NCBI GenBank assembly: GCA_046296435.1
Contig: JBKBLI010000005.1
Span: 1-64,000, forward strand
Origin: M3007 sp046296435
GTDB lineage: Bacteria > Bacteroidota > Bacteroidia > Chitinophagales > Saprospiraceae
Length of the DNA stretch: 64,000 bases
Direction of reading: 5' to 3'
Every line of letters starts with the position of its first letter. Position 1 is the stretch's first letter. The notes below the pieces were generated by a model. The model had not been told where the DNA came from. It worked only from the letters and a program-made list of their open reading frames with translations, and searched no databases. This document shows, one piece after another, positions 1 to 8,786 of this stretch. Both the position numbers and the translations under genes were made by a program.

Positions 1-306
1 GAACTTGACGCCATCAAGGACTACTATCCCGAGTGGCAGGAAAAATACGGCGTCGAATTCGTGGCCGTCAGCGTGGACGACCCGCGCACGGCCCCCAAAG
101 TGCCCGCTATGGTACGCGAAAAGGGCTGGACCTACCGCATACTGTTGGATAGCAACCGCGAACTGCAGCAAACCGCTAACGTCACTTCCGTGCCCCACAC
201 CCTCATGCTCGACCGCAAGGGTAACATCGTCTATGAGCACATCGGCTATGCGCCTGGCGATGAGTTGGAGTTGGAGGAGCGCATCAAGGACGCAGCCCAA
301 AAGTAA
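1..306 (+). CDS. TlpA/redoxin-family thioredoxin-fold protein, C-terminal part
   Basis: The frame is open from the first base and ends with TAA at 304-306, so about 101 C-terminal residues are visible. The pattern fits the second half of a periplasmic thiol-disulfide oxidoreductase: a strand reading VEFVAVSVDD, a helix, and the conserved cis-proline segment SVPHTLMLDRKGN, which in TlpA/ResA proteins packs against the active site, followed by the last strand. The CxxC active site would lie upstream of the window, so redox activity cannot be confirmed. It is convergent with the next gene. A peroxiredoxin-like AhpC/TSA protein is the main alternative. Confidence 0.8.
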   Translation, partial: ELDAIKDYYPEWQEKYGVEFVAVSVDDPRTAPKVPAMVREKGWTYRILLDSNRELQQTANVTSVPHTLMLDRKGNIVYEHIGYAPGDELELEERIKDAAQK

Positions 307-499
307 GTCCAAAGGCAGAAAGTGCCTTTCAGCATTTGCAGTAGGCGCGCTTACCGCCCGTTTAGTAGTTTGAACAAAAAACGGGAGCGCACAAGAGGAG
401 TGCGCATGCGCGCGCCTCTTACACGCTTCATTACTTTGGGGTCAACCCCATGGGCGCCGATCCATGTTGTCGGGCATTTGGGTTGGGCGTTAGCCGCTC

Positions 500-1432
500 T
501 TACAGTGCGATGCGCAAGGCTTTTTCATAAATCTGGAAACTGACGGGCGTTTCGCCGAGGTACTCGCCGTCGGCTTCGAGCGGCGTGGGCGGCGCTCCGT
601 GCACGGCTTCGATACTGATCTCTCGGGCCTGCGCCCCATGTACTTTGGGGTGTCGGAGGATGCCGCCATTGTAGAAGCGCGGCATCTGGAGCAGTACGCC
701 CAGTTTGGAAAGCGCGCCGGCGTAAGTGAGGGCGAAGAGGCCGTCGTCGGCTACAGCATGGGGCGCGAGTTGCATGCCGCCTCCCGAATACCGGCACAAA
801 CCGACGTTGATGGTGTAAAAGCGGTCTGCGACACATAGCCCGTCGAAGCGCAAGGAGGCCTGACGCAGGCGGTACTCGAATAGGCGACGCACAACCATCC
901 ACAAGAAGTGAAAGCGGTTGACGGGAGGGTGTTGCATGAGCTTCTGGCCAATAAACCCGTCGTAGGCCAATCCGGCCACATTGACGAACCAGCGGTTTTC
1001 GGCGCGTCCGTCGCGACAATATCGGATCAGGCCCATATCCTGGAGACAGGTCTGAGGCTGAATCAGGCGGCGCAGGCGTTCCAGGGGATGGGTCGGTATT
1101 CGGTAGTGTCTGGCCCAGTCGTTGCCCGTACCCATGGGGAGCAAGGCGTAGGTTACGTCCTTGGCGGGGCATACCTCTTGCGACATGATGCCGTTGGCAA
1201 TCTCGTGGTTCAAGCCGTCGCCGCCAATACCGAGCAGGTATCGGGCCCCGTTTCGCAGGGCGGTATCGGCGAGGGTTTCGGCATGTCCGCGCTCGCGAGT
1301 GAAGTGGACGGCGTAGTTGAAGCCCAGCGTCTGCAAAGCGCGCTCCACCTGCGGCCAGAGCCTGCGCACGCGCCCCCTTCCGGCGACCGGATTGGCTATG
1401 ATGGTCCAGTGCGGTCTGATGTCGTCATACAT
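500..1432 (-). CDS. Diacylglycerol kinase-family lipid kinase
   Basis: This 310-residue protein has the DAGK catalytic fold of the YegS/DgkB type, cytosolic or membrane-associated enzymes that phosphorylate diacylglycerol or related lipids with ATP. Visible signatures are the N-terminal IANPVAGRGR strand-loop, the nucleotide-binding loop GIGGDGLNHE (family GGDGT, with the threonine replaced by leucine) and PMGTGNDWAR. The C-terminal half has the beta-rich lobe typical of the family, including LEADGEYLGETPV. The ATG at 1432 lies 5 nt after the stop of the NlpE-like gene, so the two are probably co-transcribed. The lipid substrate cannot be told from sequence. Confidence 0.88.
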   Translation of the reverse strand: MYDDIRPHWTIIANPVAGRGRVRRLWPQVERALQTLGFNYAVHFTRERGHAETLADTALRNGARYLLGIGGDGLNHEIANGIMSQEVCPAKDVTYALLPMGTGNDWARHYRIPTHPLERLRRLIQPQTCLQDMGLIRYCRDGRAENRWFVNVAGLAYDGFIGQKLMQHPPVNRFHFLWMVVRRLFEYRLRQASLRFDGLCVADRFYTINVGLCRYSGGGMQLAPHAVADDGLFALTYAGALSKLGVLLQMPRFYNGGILRHPKVHGAQAREISIEAVHGAPPTPLEADGEYLGETPVSFQIYEKALRIAL

Positions 1433-1437
1433 ATCGT

Positions 1438-1875
1438 TCAGAGTTTCGTCAGCAGATATCTTTCAGCGTCTTTGCCGTCGTGTTCGCCGCCGTCGGCTTG
1501 GAGTTGGCGCAGGTTGTCGGCTTCTATCCGAAAGCGGTACTTCTGGCCGCTTTTCCCCGAAAAGATGAGGGTCTTGTCGCCGACTTCCCAGACGCCGAGG
1601 TCGGTGAACGGATGTTTTTCTTTGCCTGCGCGCAGCATGGTGTAAAGCCCTGTGCTGTCGGACAAAAGGTTGAGGCTGACGACTAAGCTATCGCAATCCG
1701 GGCAGGGCAGAGCGCCTACATAGGAGCCGGCCCATTGTTCGTACAGGGTCAAGACCTTATCGGCCTTCCGTTTAGGCGCGGGATCGGAGGCGCAGGCGTA
1801 AAGAATGAAGAATACGACGGTCAATGTGGAGGCGTGCCGGCGTGACTTTGCGGCGCTTGGTGCAGGTGTTTGCAT
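1438..1875 (-). CDS. NlpE-like copper-resistance-domain lipoprotein
   Basis: A 145-residue lipoprotein. I place the start at 1875 although the frame is open to 2259, because this ATG gives a clean lipoprotein signal: a basic n-region (KSRRH), a hydrophobic stretch, and the lipobox LYAC at about residues 25-28. The mature part begins with a charged linker and then matches the NlpE N-terminal barrel, including YVGALPCPDCDSL with its CPxC pair, WEVGDKTLIF and a C-terminal strand set. In enterobacteria NlpE senses lipoprotein traffic and surface contact; in Bacteroidota the domain is common and its role is largely unassigned. It is followed after 5 nt by the lipid kinase gene. Confidence 0.8.
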   Translation of the reverse strand: MQTPAPSAAKSRRHASTLTVVFFILYACASDPAPKRKADKVLTLYEQWAGSYVGALPCPDCDSLVVSLNLLSDSTGLYTMLRAGKEKHPFTDLGVWEVGDKTLIFSGKSGQKYRFRIEADNLRQLQADGGEHDGKDAERYLLTKL

Positions 1876-2368
1876 GTGTCTGGACAGTTTGTATCGCCGC
1901 AAAAGAAGCGATAAAGATGCAATCAGCGGCTGCCAAGTACAAAAAAGCATGCTGCCGAAGGGCGAAACCGACGCTTTTCGTTCGGATGGGCGTCTGCGGT
2001 CCGGGAGCGGCGCAGCATCGGGGAGGCGCTTTTGCACGCTAATTTCTCTGCGCGCACGGCCCATGCCTGCGCTTTTTTCGAAAAAAGACATGCCTTCCTC
2101 TTTTGAGACTTGTACACGCTTCTTCCGGATGAGAAAGCGCAGGCGAAGCGGGTGGCGGCGCTTCTGACGGGCAAGCGCGTTGCGGGAAAAGGGGTGTGAG
2201 GTGGGCGAGGGCATAGGGAGCGGGCATGGACGGATGCAGGTTTGTCCTTGCTTACGCATTTCGATATTTACCCCCGAAAAGCGATATCCGGATGCCGTGT
2301 ATCCAGATTTGACGCCGTATTCAGGCGCCCCGGACAGTTTGCGCAGATTGGGGGTTTGGGGGTCGCCG
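1876..2368. other. Gene-free interval
   Basis: About 490 bases between the NlpE-like start and the Gfo/Idh stop. The open frames here give basic, low-complexity translations with no domain pattern. The one distinct element is a perfect palindrome ttttttcgaaaaaa at 2073-2086, one of a dispersed set in this window. No convincing promoter or terminator was recognised. Confidence 0.5.
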
Positions 2369-3394
2369 TTATTCGCCCATCCGTATGAGGCGTTGGCGCT
2401 TGTCGTATTCCTGTTGTTTTTTGCGTATTTTGGCTAATATACGATGGGCCAGTTCGAGTGCGGCCAGGCCGTCGCTTATGGGTACGGCCGGCTGGGTATC
2501 CTGCGCGATACAGGCATAGAATTTTTCCAATTCCATCTGGATGGCGTTGACGGGTTCGATTTCGGGCATGTAAGCGCGCATCCATTTTTGGCCGCCGGGC
2601 GTATCGAATTCCATAAGGTCGGCGGCGTCGGGCAGGTCGGGCGCATCTTTGGTGTAGAGGCGCACGATTTGCGCGTTTTTTTCCAAAAAATCGAGGCTGA
2701 TATAGTGGTCTTTCTGAAAAATACGCATTTTGCGCATTTGCTTGAGCGACATGCGGCTGGCCGTCAGATTGGCTACGCAGCCGTTGGCGAATTCGATGCG
2801 CGCGTTGGCGATGTCGAGCGTGTCGCTTAGCACGGCCACGCCGCCGGCGCTGAATTGCGCTACCGGCGATTGCGCCAAATGCAACACGAGATCCAGATCG
2901 TGGATCATCAGGTCGAGGATTACCGAGACGTCGGCGCCGCGGGGATTGAATCCCGCCAGTCGATGCACTTCGATGAACATGGGGTTGAGTTCCATGTCTT
3001 TCAGGGCAAGGTAAGCCGGGTTGAAGCGCTCGACGTGACCAACTTGCACTTTGAGGCCGGTCTCTCGGCTGAGTTGGAGCAATTTGCGGCCTTGCGCCAC
3101 AGTTTCGGTGAGGGGTTTTTCGACAAAGACGTGTTTTCCGGCGCGTAGCGCGCGCGAGGCGAGGTCGTAATGCGTGGGTGTGGGCGTGACGATATCGGCG
3201 GCGTCGCTGGCGGCCAGCAGAGCATCCATATCATCGAAGCGCCGGATCCCGAATTGCTCGACTACGGCTTCGGCCCGGCGGTCGTCTGGGTCGTAAAAAC
3301 CGGCCACGTCCCAACAAGATGTCGCTAACAGACACTTGAGGTGTATTTTGCCGAGATGGCCTACGCCGAAAAGGCCCATTTTGAGTTTGCTCAT
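2369..3394 (-). CDS. Gfo/Idh/MocA-family NAD(P)-dependent oxidoreductase
   Basis: A 341-residue oxidoreductase. The start is taken at 3394, giving MSKLKMGLFGVGHLGKIHL with the Rossmann GxGxxG right at the N-terminus; the longer open frame upstream is shadow sequence. Further family marks are HVFVEKPLTE (the EKP motif with the catalytic lysine) and IHDLDLVLHLA, which supplies the catalytic histidine/aspartate region. Such enzymes oxidise or reduce sugars, inositols or nucleotide sugars using NAD(P); the substrate is not predictable here. Its start overlaps the stop of the small membrane gene by 4 nt (ATGA at 3391-3394), so the two are translationally coupled. Confidence 0.88.
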   Translation of the reverse strand: MSKLKMGLFGVGHLGKIHLKCLLATSCWDVAGFYDPDDRRAEAVVEQFGIRRFDDMDALLAASDAADIVTPTPTHYDLASRALRAGKHVFVEKPLTETVAQGRKLLQLSRETGLKVQVGHVERFNPAYLALKDMELNPMFIEVHRLAGFNPRGADVSVILDLMIHDLDLVLHLAQSPVAQFSAGGVAVLSDTLDIANARIEFANGCVANLTASRMSLKQMRKMRIFQKDHYISLDFLEKNAQIVRLYTKDAPDLPDAADLMEFDTPGGQKWMRAYMPEIEPVNAIQMELEKFYACIAQDTQPAVPISDGLAALELAHRILAKIRKKQQEYDKRQRLIRMGE

Positions 3395-3690
3395 CGGTAA
3401 TACATCATAACGGCCCCGAGCAGGGTAATCAGAGCGATCAACACGGTGGCCATGCGAATAGAATAGCGGATATGGCTGACAAAGGTTTGGATTTCGCCGG
3501 CAAACTGCGGGTAGCGGGGCAGCACCTCCGCCTCCATTTTTTTCTTGTTGAATACGTGGGCGGCGCCAAACTGCACTTTGTTGCGCGCCAGCACGCCATA
3601 CACTTTGAGCACTTTGGCGCGGAAGTATAGGTTGAGAAATAACAAGGCCGCGAAGACGGCAATGATCAAAGAAACCAAGACTTCGTACAT
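3391..3690 (-). CDS. Small two-helix membrane protein, unknown function
   Basis: A 99-residue protein with a hydrophobic helix at about residues 4-22 (LVSLIIAVFAALLFLNL), a basic central loop of about 50 residues, and a second helix at about 78-95 (TVLIALITLLGAVMM). It ends four bases inside the start of the Gfo/Idh gene. I do not recognise a named family. The tight coupling suggests co-regulation or a physical partnership with the oxidoreductase at the inner membrane, which is inference only. Confidence 0.7.
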   Translation of the reverse strand: MYEVLVSLIIAVFAALLFLNLYFRAKVLKVYGVLARNKVQFGAAHVFNKKKMEAEVLPRYPQFAGEIQTFVSHIRYSIRMATVLIALITLLGAVMMYYR

Positions 3691-3694
3691 GGCG

Positions 3695-3728
3695 CAAAAT
3701 TAGGCGAATCGAAATATTTGCTGGGCAA
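3695..3728 (-). promoter_or_regulatory. Candidate Bacteroidota promoter for the small membrane protein-Gfo/Idh pair
   Basis: Read on the minus strand there is TAATTTTG (CAAAATTA at 3695-3702, matching TAnnTTTG) with a TTG at 3726-3728, 23 nt apart. It sits only a few bases upstream of the ATG at 3690, so the transcript would have almost no leader. Spacing is slightly long. Confidence 0.4.
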
Positions 3729-3869
3729 TATTTCGGTTCGGCGGCGCAGACGGGGTGTATTTGCGTTGGCTGCGTTTGTTTTCACCCAAATTCGCGGCAC
3801 GAAATACCCTTTATATGGTATTTTTCACTTTTGTCGTTCGGGCGATATTTATTTTCTTTGATTTTAACA

Positions 3870-3898
3870 TTTGTTTGAAAAAAGTTGCCGTACTTTTG
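3870..3898 (+). promoter_or_regulatory. Candidate promoter of the SprB-repeat gene
   Basis: TTTG at 3870-3873 and TACTTTTG at 3891-3898, 17 nt apart, match the Bacteroidota -33/-7 pattern in an AT-rich gap between divergent genes. Transcription would begin near 3905, leaving a leader of about 130 nt before the ATG at 4033. Confidence 0.5.
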
Positions 3899-4032
3899 TT
3901 GTAAGTTTGCGTATCAATTGTTTGTGCGGCCAACGAATAATTTTCAGGTAAGGCCCTGCCACTTAGACACAACCGTATCAATGTTTAATCCGATCCGCTT
4001 TTTTCACTTGAACGAATTTAAAATTGTTTCCC

Positions 4033-7000
4033 ATGGGACAGATTTTTACTCAAAAATTTTTTACCACATTAACATTGGCGCTGTTTAGCGTCGCGTTGTA
4101 TGCCCAGGTGCAGGTGACTGTATTTGGCACAAATGTCTCCTGTTTTGGAGGTAACAACGGTACAGCCACCGCTATTGGTTCCGGCGGTTGGGCGCCTTAC
4201 ACCTATCAATGGAGCAACGGCGCTACCACTGCTACGGTCACAGGTCTTACTGCGGGCACCTACACGGTGACAGCAACCGATATTGATCTGGGCTTTGCCA
4301 TTGGCACGATCACGATTACTCAGCCGCCGCAATTGGGCGTTACGGTCTTCGGCGAAAGCCAGATTTGCGATATTGTCCCCGACGGTATTGCCACGGCAGT
4401 TCCGTTTGGCGGTACGCCTCCTTACACCTATTTGTGGAGTAATGGCGGCACTACGGCGCAGATTACGGGTCTTGACGAAGGTCTTTATACCGTAACAGTA
4501 ACCGACGCCAACGGCTGCACCACGTCAGGTAGCGCTTATGTGTATTTCTGGGACGAAGGCGTTTGGATTACGCCGAGTTCGATCAATGTCACCTGCTTCG
4601 GCGCTAACAACGGCGGCGCTTGCATCATGCCCATGTCCGGCACGCCGCCTTATCAATACGCATGGAGCACCGGTGCGGATACGCCTTGCATCAGTAATCT
4701 GGGCCCCGGCACTTACTCCGTGACGGTGACGGACGCGAACGGATGCTCTAACTTTGTAGATATCCCCATTACAGAGCCGAGCGAACTGATCGTTACGGCA
4801 ACCAGTACGCCCGGTCTTTGCGTATCTAACGGTTCTATCACCGTCACGGTGAGCGGCGGTACGCCCGGGTATTCAATTATCTGGAATACGGGCGCTACAG
4901 ATTTTGTCATCAACGTGCCGCCGGGCATCTACACGGCTACGATTACAGACGCTAACGGATGCGCCAAAAATATCGAAGTCACCGTGGGCGGTTCGACCGG
5001 CAACATTACCGTAGTAGGCTCGGTGCAGAGTCCGGCGGGTTGCGTCCAGGGTGGCTCGGCTACAGTGACTGCTTCAGGCGGTTCGGGCAATTATGCTTAT
5101 TCGTGGTGCAATGGCCAAACCTCACAAGTGGCTACGAATCTGGTGGCGGGCGATTGTTCGGTGACGGTGACCGATATTGCCAGCGGCTGTACGGCGGTAG
5201 CTACGGTGAGTATTCCTTCTGCCACGCAGTTGGCTGTCACGGCCGAAGCGCTTAGCCCTGCCAACTGCCTGACGGGCGGCAGCGCGCAAGTGACAGCCTT
5301 CGGCGGTATTCCGCCATATACCTACCAATGGTGTAATGGCCAAACGGGATCCGTCGCAACCAACATCTTGGCCGGCCCTTGCGGCGTGACGGTGACGGAT
5401 GCAACCGGCTGCGTAGCCGTAGCCATCGTCATGATTACTCAAAGCCAAGGACCTGACGTCACGGCTACAGTCACCCAGCAGCCCGGTTGCGGCCCCGGCG
5501 CCGGCGGTATTGCAACGGTGCAGGCAACAGGCGGCACGGCTCCTTACACTTATTTTTGGTGTAATGGTCAGACCACTCAGACAGCGACCAATCTGCCTGC
5601 AGGCGCTTGCGGCGTGACGGTCACGGATGCCGGCGGTTGCGCCACTGCGGCTTCTGTTACGCTGGTGACGCCCAACTCGCCTACGGTCACGGCCGCCGTG
5701 ACAACGGCCGCCACCTGCGCCACCGGCGGTAGCGCTACGGCCACCGCCTCCGACGGCACGCCTCCATACTCATTCTCCTGGAGCAATGGCCAGACCGGCG
5801 CTACGGCTACCGGACTGGTTCCGGGCGCCTATTCAGTTACGGTGACCGACAACGCAGGCTGTACAGCTACCGCTACAGTCGTCGTTGCGCAACCCATGAA
5901 TCCTAACGTGGTGATCACGGCTTCCTCCAACGCCATATGCGATCAGCCCGGTAGCGCTACGGCCAGCGCTTCCGGCGGCACGGCTCCATATACTTATCTG
6001 TGGAGCAACGGAGAAACTACCATGACGGCGGTTAACCTCCCGGCAGGTACCTACACGGTTACAGTAACGGACGCAGGCGGCTGCACGGCTACGGCAACCG
6101 TTACGATCGGATTGGTAGGCAACGGCGTTTCGTTAGGCGATTACGTTTGGTACGACGATGATCAGGACGGCTTCCAGCACCCCTTAGAAACCAACGGCGT
6201 GCCCAATGTCTCCGTTCAACTGTTCCGCGCAGGTCCTGACGGCGTATTCTACACGCCTGACGATGTGTTGGTGCAGAGTACAACTACCGACAGTAACGGC
6301 AAGTACCTGTTCACTTGCGTGACGCCCGGCACTTATGTTATTCGTTTTTCGGGTATCCCTATGGGCTACCAATTCAGCGGCAAGGATAAGGTCAACAACG
6401 ACTGTAAAGACAGCGATGCCCGCCCCGACGGCTTCACCGATCCGATCACAGTGTTGGCCGGTCAGGCCGACAACCTGTGCATCGATGCGGGTATCCATAT
6501 CTTCTGCGTCAACGTGACGCATGCGGGCTTGATCTGCTGCAACCAGACCATTTGCGAGGGCGAAACGCCAGCCATCCTCACGACCCTCATGCCTCCTTCG
6601 GGCGGCGTCGGCGCGCTTGAGTATCAATGGCTGCAATTAGTCCAAGTAGGCCAATCGGCGCCCAACTGGGCCGCCATTCCCGGAGCGATATTCGAGACTT
6701 ACTCGCCTGGTCCGCTTTCTCAAACCGCTTACTTCATGCGTTGCGCCCGCCGTGAGGGTTGCATCACCTTCCTGGAGTCCAACATCATTACCATCACGGT
6801 GAAGCCAGCCGGTTCGCCAGGCTGCAGCCCCTTCCTCAAGAAGTTTGATGTGCAGGTGACCGATCCGGGCGAGGTCATGATCAGTTGGCAGACCAATCCG
6901 GAATTGCTTCAGTATCTGTATTTTGTACAACACTCGATCGACGGCCAAAATTGGGAAGATATAGCGGCTGTGATGGGTGAATTCAAGCAAAACTCACCCA

Positions 7001-7377
7001 GCAGCTACTCGGTCATGGACCAAACGCCGATGCGCGGCATCAACCTGTACCGCATCCGTCGCATTGATATCGCCAACGTCGAGGCTTACTCAGAAGTGCG
7101 CGAAGCCATGGTAGAAACCGCTGAGAACAACTCGGTGAATATCTTCCCCAATCCAGTCAAAGATGTGCTGCACATCCGCAACATGTATGTCATGGAACAA
7201 GATGTAACCATCGACATCTTCCAACCCAACGGCGTGTCGGTGCGCACCTTGCACATCAAAGCCGGTCAGTTGAGCAACATCCAATTGCCCACAACAGATC
7301 TGGCCGCTGGCCTCTACCTCGCTCGTATCAATTACGGAAACGGCGAAGTAAAAACCGTCAAATTGACCAAGTTCTGA
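4033..7377 (+). CDS. Secreted SprB-repeat surface protein with T9SS sorting domain
   Basis: About 1114 residues. I prefer the ATG at 4033 to the in-frame TTG at 4024. A signal peptide ends near LFSVALYAQ. Nine repeats of 70-75 residues follow (4108-6126), each of the SprB type: a Cys early, then PYTYxWSNG, then AGTYTVTVTD and usually NGC. Next is a SdrD B-like domain (6127-6500: VSLGDYVWYDDDQDGFQ, then DSNGKYLFTCVTPGTY), a Cys-containing Ig-like segment, a fibronectin-like stretch, and a C-terminal type A T9SS sorting domain (NIFPNPVKDVLHI ... GLYLARI). The family is exported through the outer membrane and attached to the surface; SprB itself is a gliding adhesin. Adhesion is the likely role here, by family. 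Three repeats carry an extra cysteine pair. Confidence 0.9.
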   Translation: MGQIFTQKFFTTLTLALFSVALYAQVQVTVFGTNVSCFGGNNGTATAIGSGGWAPYTYQWSNGATTATVTGLTAGTYTVTATDIDLGFAIGTITITQPPQLGVTVFGESQICDIVPDGIATAVPFGGTPPYTYLWSNGGTTAQITGLDEGLYTVTVTDANGCTTSGSAYVYFWDEGVWITPSSINVTCFGANNGGACIMPMSGTPPYQYAWSTGADTPCISNLGPGTYSVTVTDANGCSNFVDIPITEPSELIVTATSTPGLCVSNGSITVTVSGGTPGYSIIWNTGATDFVINVPPGIYTATITDANGCAKNIEVTVGGSTGNITVVGSVQSPAGCVQGGSATVTASGGSGNYAYSWCNGQTSQVATNLVAGDCSVTVTDIASGCTAVATVSIPSATQLAVTAEALSPANCLTGGSAQVTAFGGIPPYTYQWCNGQTGSVATNILAGPCGVTVTDATGCVAVAIVMITQSQGPDVTATVTQQPGCGPGAGGIATVQATGGTAPYTYFWCNGQTTQTATNLPAGACGVTVTDAGGCATAASVTLVTPNSPTVTAAVTTAATCATGGSATATASDGTPPYSFSWSNGQTGATATGLVPGAYSVTVTDNAGCTATATVVVAQPMNPNVVITASSNAICDQPGSATASASGGTAPYTYLWSNGETTMTAVNLPAGTYTVTVTDAGGCTATATVTIGLVGNGVSLGDYVWYDDDQDGFQHPLETNGVPNVSVQLFRAGPDGVFYTPDDVLVQSTTTDSNGKYLFTCVTPGTYVIRFSGIPMGYQFSGKDKVNNDCKDSDARPDGFTDPITVLAGQADNLCIDAGIHIFCVNVTHAGLICCNQTICEGETPAILTTLMPPSGGVGALEYQWLQLVQVGQSAPNWAAIPGAIFETYSPGPLSQTAYFMRCARREGCITFLESNIITITVKPAGSPGCSPFLKKFDVQVTDPGEVMISWQTNPELLQYLYFVQHSIDGQNWEDIAAVMGEFKQNSPSSYSVMDQTPMRGINLYRIRRIDIANVEAYSEVREAMVETAENNSVNIFPNPVKDVLHIRNMYVMEQDVTIDIFQPNGVSVRTLHIKAGQLSNIQLPTTDLAAGLYLARINYGNGEVKTVKLTKF
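4108..6126 (+). repeat. Nine tandem SprB-type protein repeats
   Basis: Nine units of about 220 bp encode 70-75 residue Ig-like modules. The core PYxYxWSNG is conserved in most, and TVTVTDxxGC closes eight of nine. Units 5, 6 and 7 replace WSNG with WCNG and AGTY with AGxC. The DNA is not identical between units, so the array is old or recoded, not a recent tandem expansion. Confidence 0.85.
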
Positions 7378-7414
7378 TCACTCAAGCGCTAAAACAGTAA
7401 ACAGCACGCACATG

Positions 7415-7452
7415 GGCCATCCCAATCTTGTTTGGGATGGCCTCTTTTTTTT
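7415..7452 (+). terminator. Strong intrinsic terminator after the SprB-repeat gene
   Basis: An 11-bp perfect stem (ggccatcccaa at 7415-7425 with ttgggatggcc at 7432-7442), a 6-nt loop and a T-rich tail tctttttttt at 7443-7452. It ends the transcript 38 nt after the stop codon. Confidence 0.9.
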
Positions 7453-7528
7453 AAAAACATGTACTTTTGCCCCCATACGCCTTTCATGCGGGCGCCGACG
7501 CATGACCTAATCGAACATATAACTGCAC

Positions 7529-8404
7529 ATGATTCTTTCCATGACCGGCTATGGCCGCGCCGCGCGGACCTTTGACGAAAAAACAATTCAGGTAGAGATA
7601 CGCGCGCTAAACTCAAAACTAACCGATCTCAAACTGCGCCTGCCCGCGGATTTTAAAGAAAAAGAGATGGAGTTGCGCAAACTGATCACCGACCATGCGC
7701 AGCGCGGCAAACTCGAAGTCGCCATTGAGGTGCTCAACGCCGACGGCGGCGCTAATGTCAGCCTCAACGAAACCCTGTTCAGGGGCTACCACCGCGAACT
7801 CAGCAGGCTGAGCCGCGAACTTCAGATAGACGATTCCGGCCTGCTCGCGGCCATCCTGCGCATCCCCAATGTAGTAGCCACCGCCATGTCCGAAATCAAC
7901 GAGGACCTCTATCAGGCGGTCTGCGATACGATCAACGATTCTTTGCAGCAACTTCAAAAATTCCGCCGTGAAGAGGGGCAGGCCCTCAAGGTCGATTTGT
8001 CAGACCGCGTAAAGCGCATCCGTGAGTTGCAAGACGAACTGATGCCTTTTGAGAAAACCCGATTCGAACGCATGCGCGAACGCTTGCGCAACAATCTAGT
8101 CGAGAATGTCTCACAGGAGAATATCGACGCCAATCGCTTTGAACAAGAAGTGCTGTATTATTTGGAAAAAATGGACATCACCGAGGAAAAAGTCCGCTTA
8201 GAACAACATTGTAAGTATTTCTTAGAAAAACTCAACAACCCGGATATCTCCGCCGGCCGCACGCTCAATTTCATCTCCCAGGAAATGGGACGAGAGATCA
8301 ATACCCTCGGCGCCAAAGCCTACGACGCCGATATACAGCGCATAGTGGTCCAAATGAAAGACGAGTTGGAAAAAATCAAAGAACAGTTGGCCAACGTCCT
8401 CTGA
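7529..8404 (+). CDS. YicC/YloC-family endoribonuclease
   Basis: A 291-residue protein matching the YicC family end to end: the N-terminal MILSMTGYGRA signature, the YicC_N domain (IQVEIRALNSK, LRLPADF) and the C-terminal DUF1732 domain ending LGAKAYDADIQRIVVQMK followed by KEQLANVL. The family comprises RNases; E. coli YicC takes part in decay of the small RNA RyhB. Gmk, the usual neighbour in many genomes, is not next to it. A TACTTTTG element at 7462-7469 is a plausible -7 site about 60 nt upstream, without a well-placed -33 element. Confidence 0.92.
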   Translation: MILSMTGYGRAARTFDEKTIQVEIRALNSKLTDLKLRLPADFKEKEMELRKLITDHAQRGKLEVAIEVLNADGGANVSLNETLFRGYHRELSRLSRELQIDDSGLLAAILRIPNVVATAMSEINEDLYQAVCDTINDSLQQLQKFRREEGQALKVDLSDRVKRIRELQDELMPFEKTRFERMRERLRNNLVENVSQENIDANRFEQEVLYYLEKMDITEEKVRLEQHCKYFLEKLNNPDISAGRTLNFISQEMGREINTLGAKAYDADIQRIVVQMKDELEKIKEQLANVL

Positions 8405-8786
8405 TTTCATGGCGCTTGGCGTATCGCCAGATCAGGCATAGGGGCAAGCCGCCGCACTGGCGCAGTCTGGCGCCGATCTTGCCGCAAGAGATCTGCCTGC
8501 CCTTCAAGGGATAAATTCTTTTACCCAAGCAGCGACAACGGCTTGTGAAGCCGCCTGATTTTTAGACTCAATGGATTTGCGCAACGCTACCGACCGAGTA
8601 TGGCTGTTTAGTCAGTCCCAGCCAGACTATGGCATTCGCCGTCTCGCAATCCCCCTTGGTGAAATTCCTTACGATTTGTTAAATAATAGACTTACTTTAA
8701 CAATCAAAAGCATTACTTGTTAATGGCTGACGGACAAGCCGAACACCGTAATAAAAAGTAGGCATAAACTAAAATTAACTAATACG
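8405..8786. other. Gene-free interval after YicC
   Basis: About 380 bases without a credible gene. A short hairpin (cggctt at 8539-8544 with aagccg at 8548-8553, then a T-rich stretch) could be a weak terminator for YicC. The last 120 bases are AT-rich and probably hold the promoter of the lipoprotein gene, but I see no clean TAnnTTTG there. Confidence 0.4.

Noticed and set aside
1876..2259. N-terminal extension of the NlpE-like gene by 128 residues
   Set aside because: The extension is basic and low-complexity, and it would bury the lipoprotein signal in the protein interior.
4108..6126. CRISPR array or DNA tandem repeat
   Set aside because: The periodicity is at protein level (70-75 codons), the DNA units are diverged and in frame, and there are no constant-length spacers.
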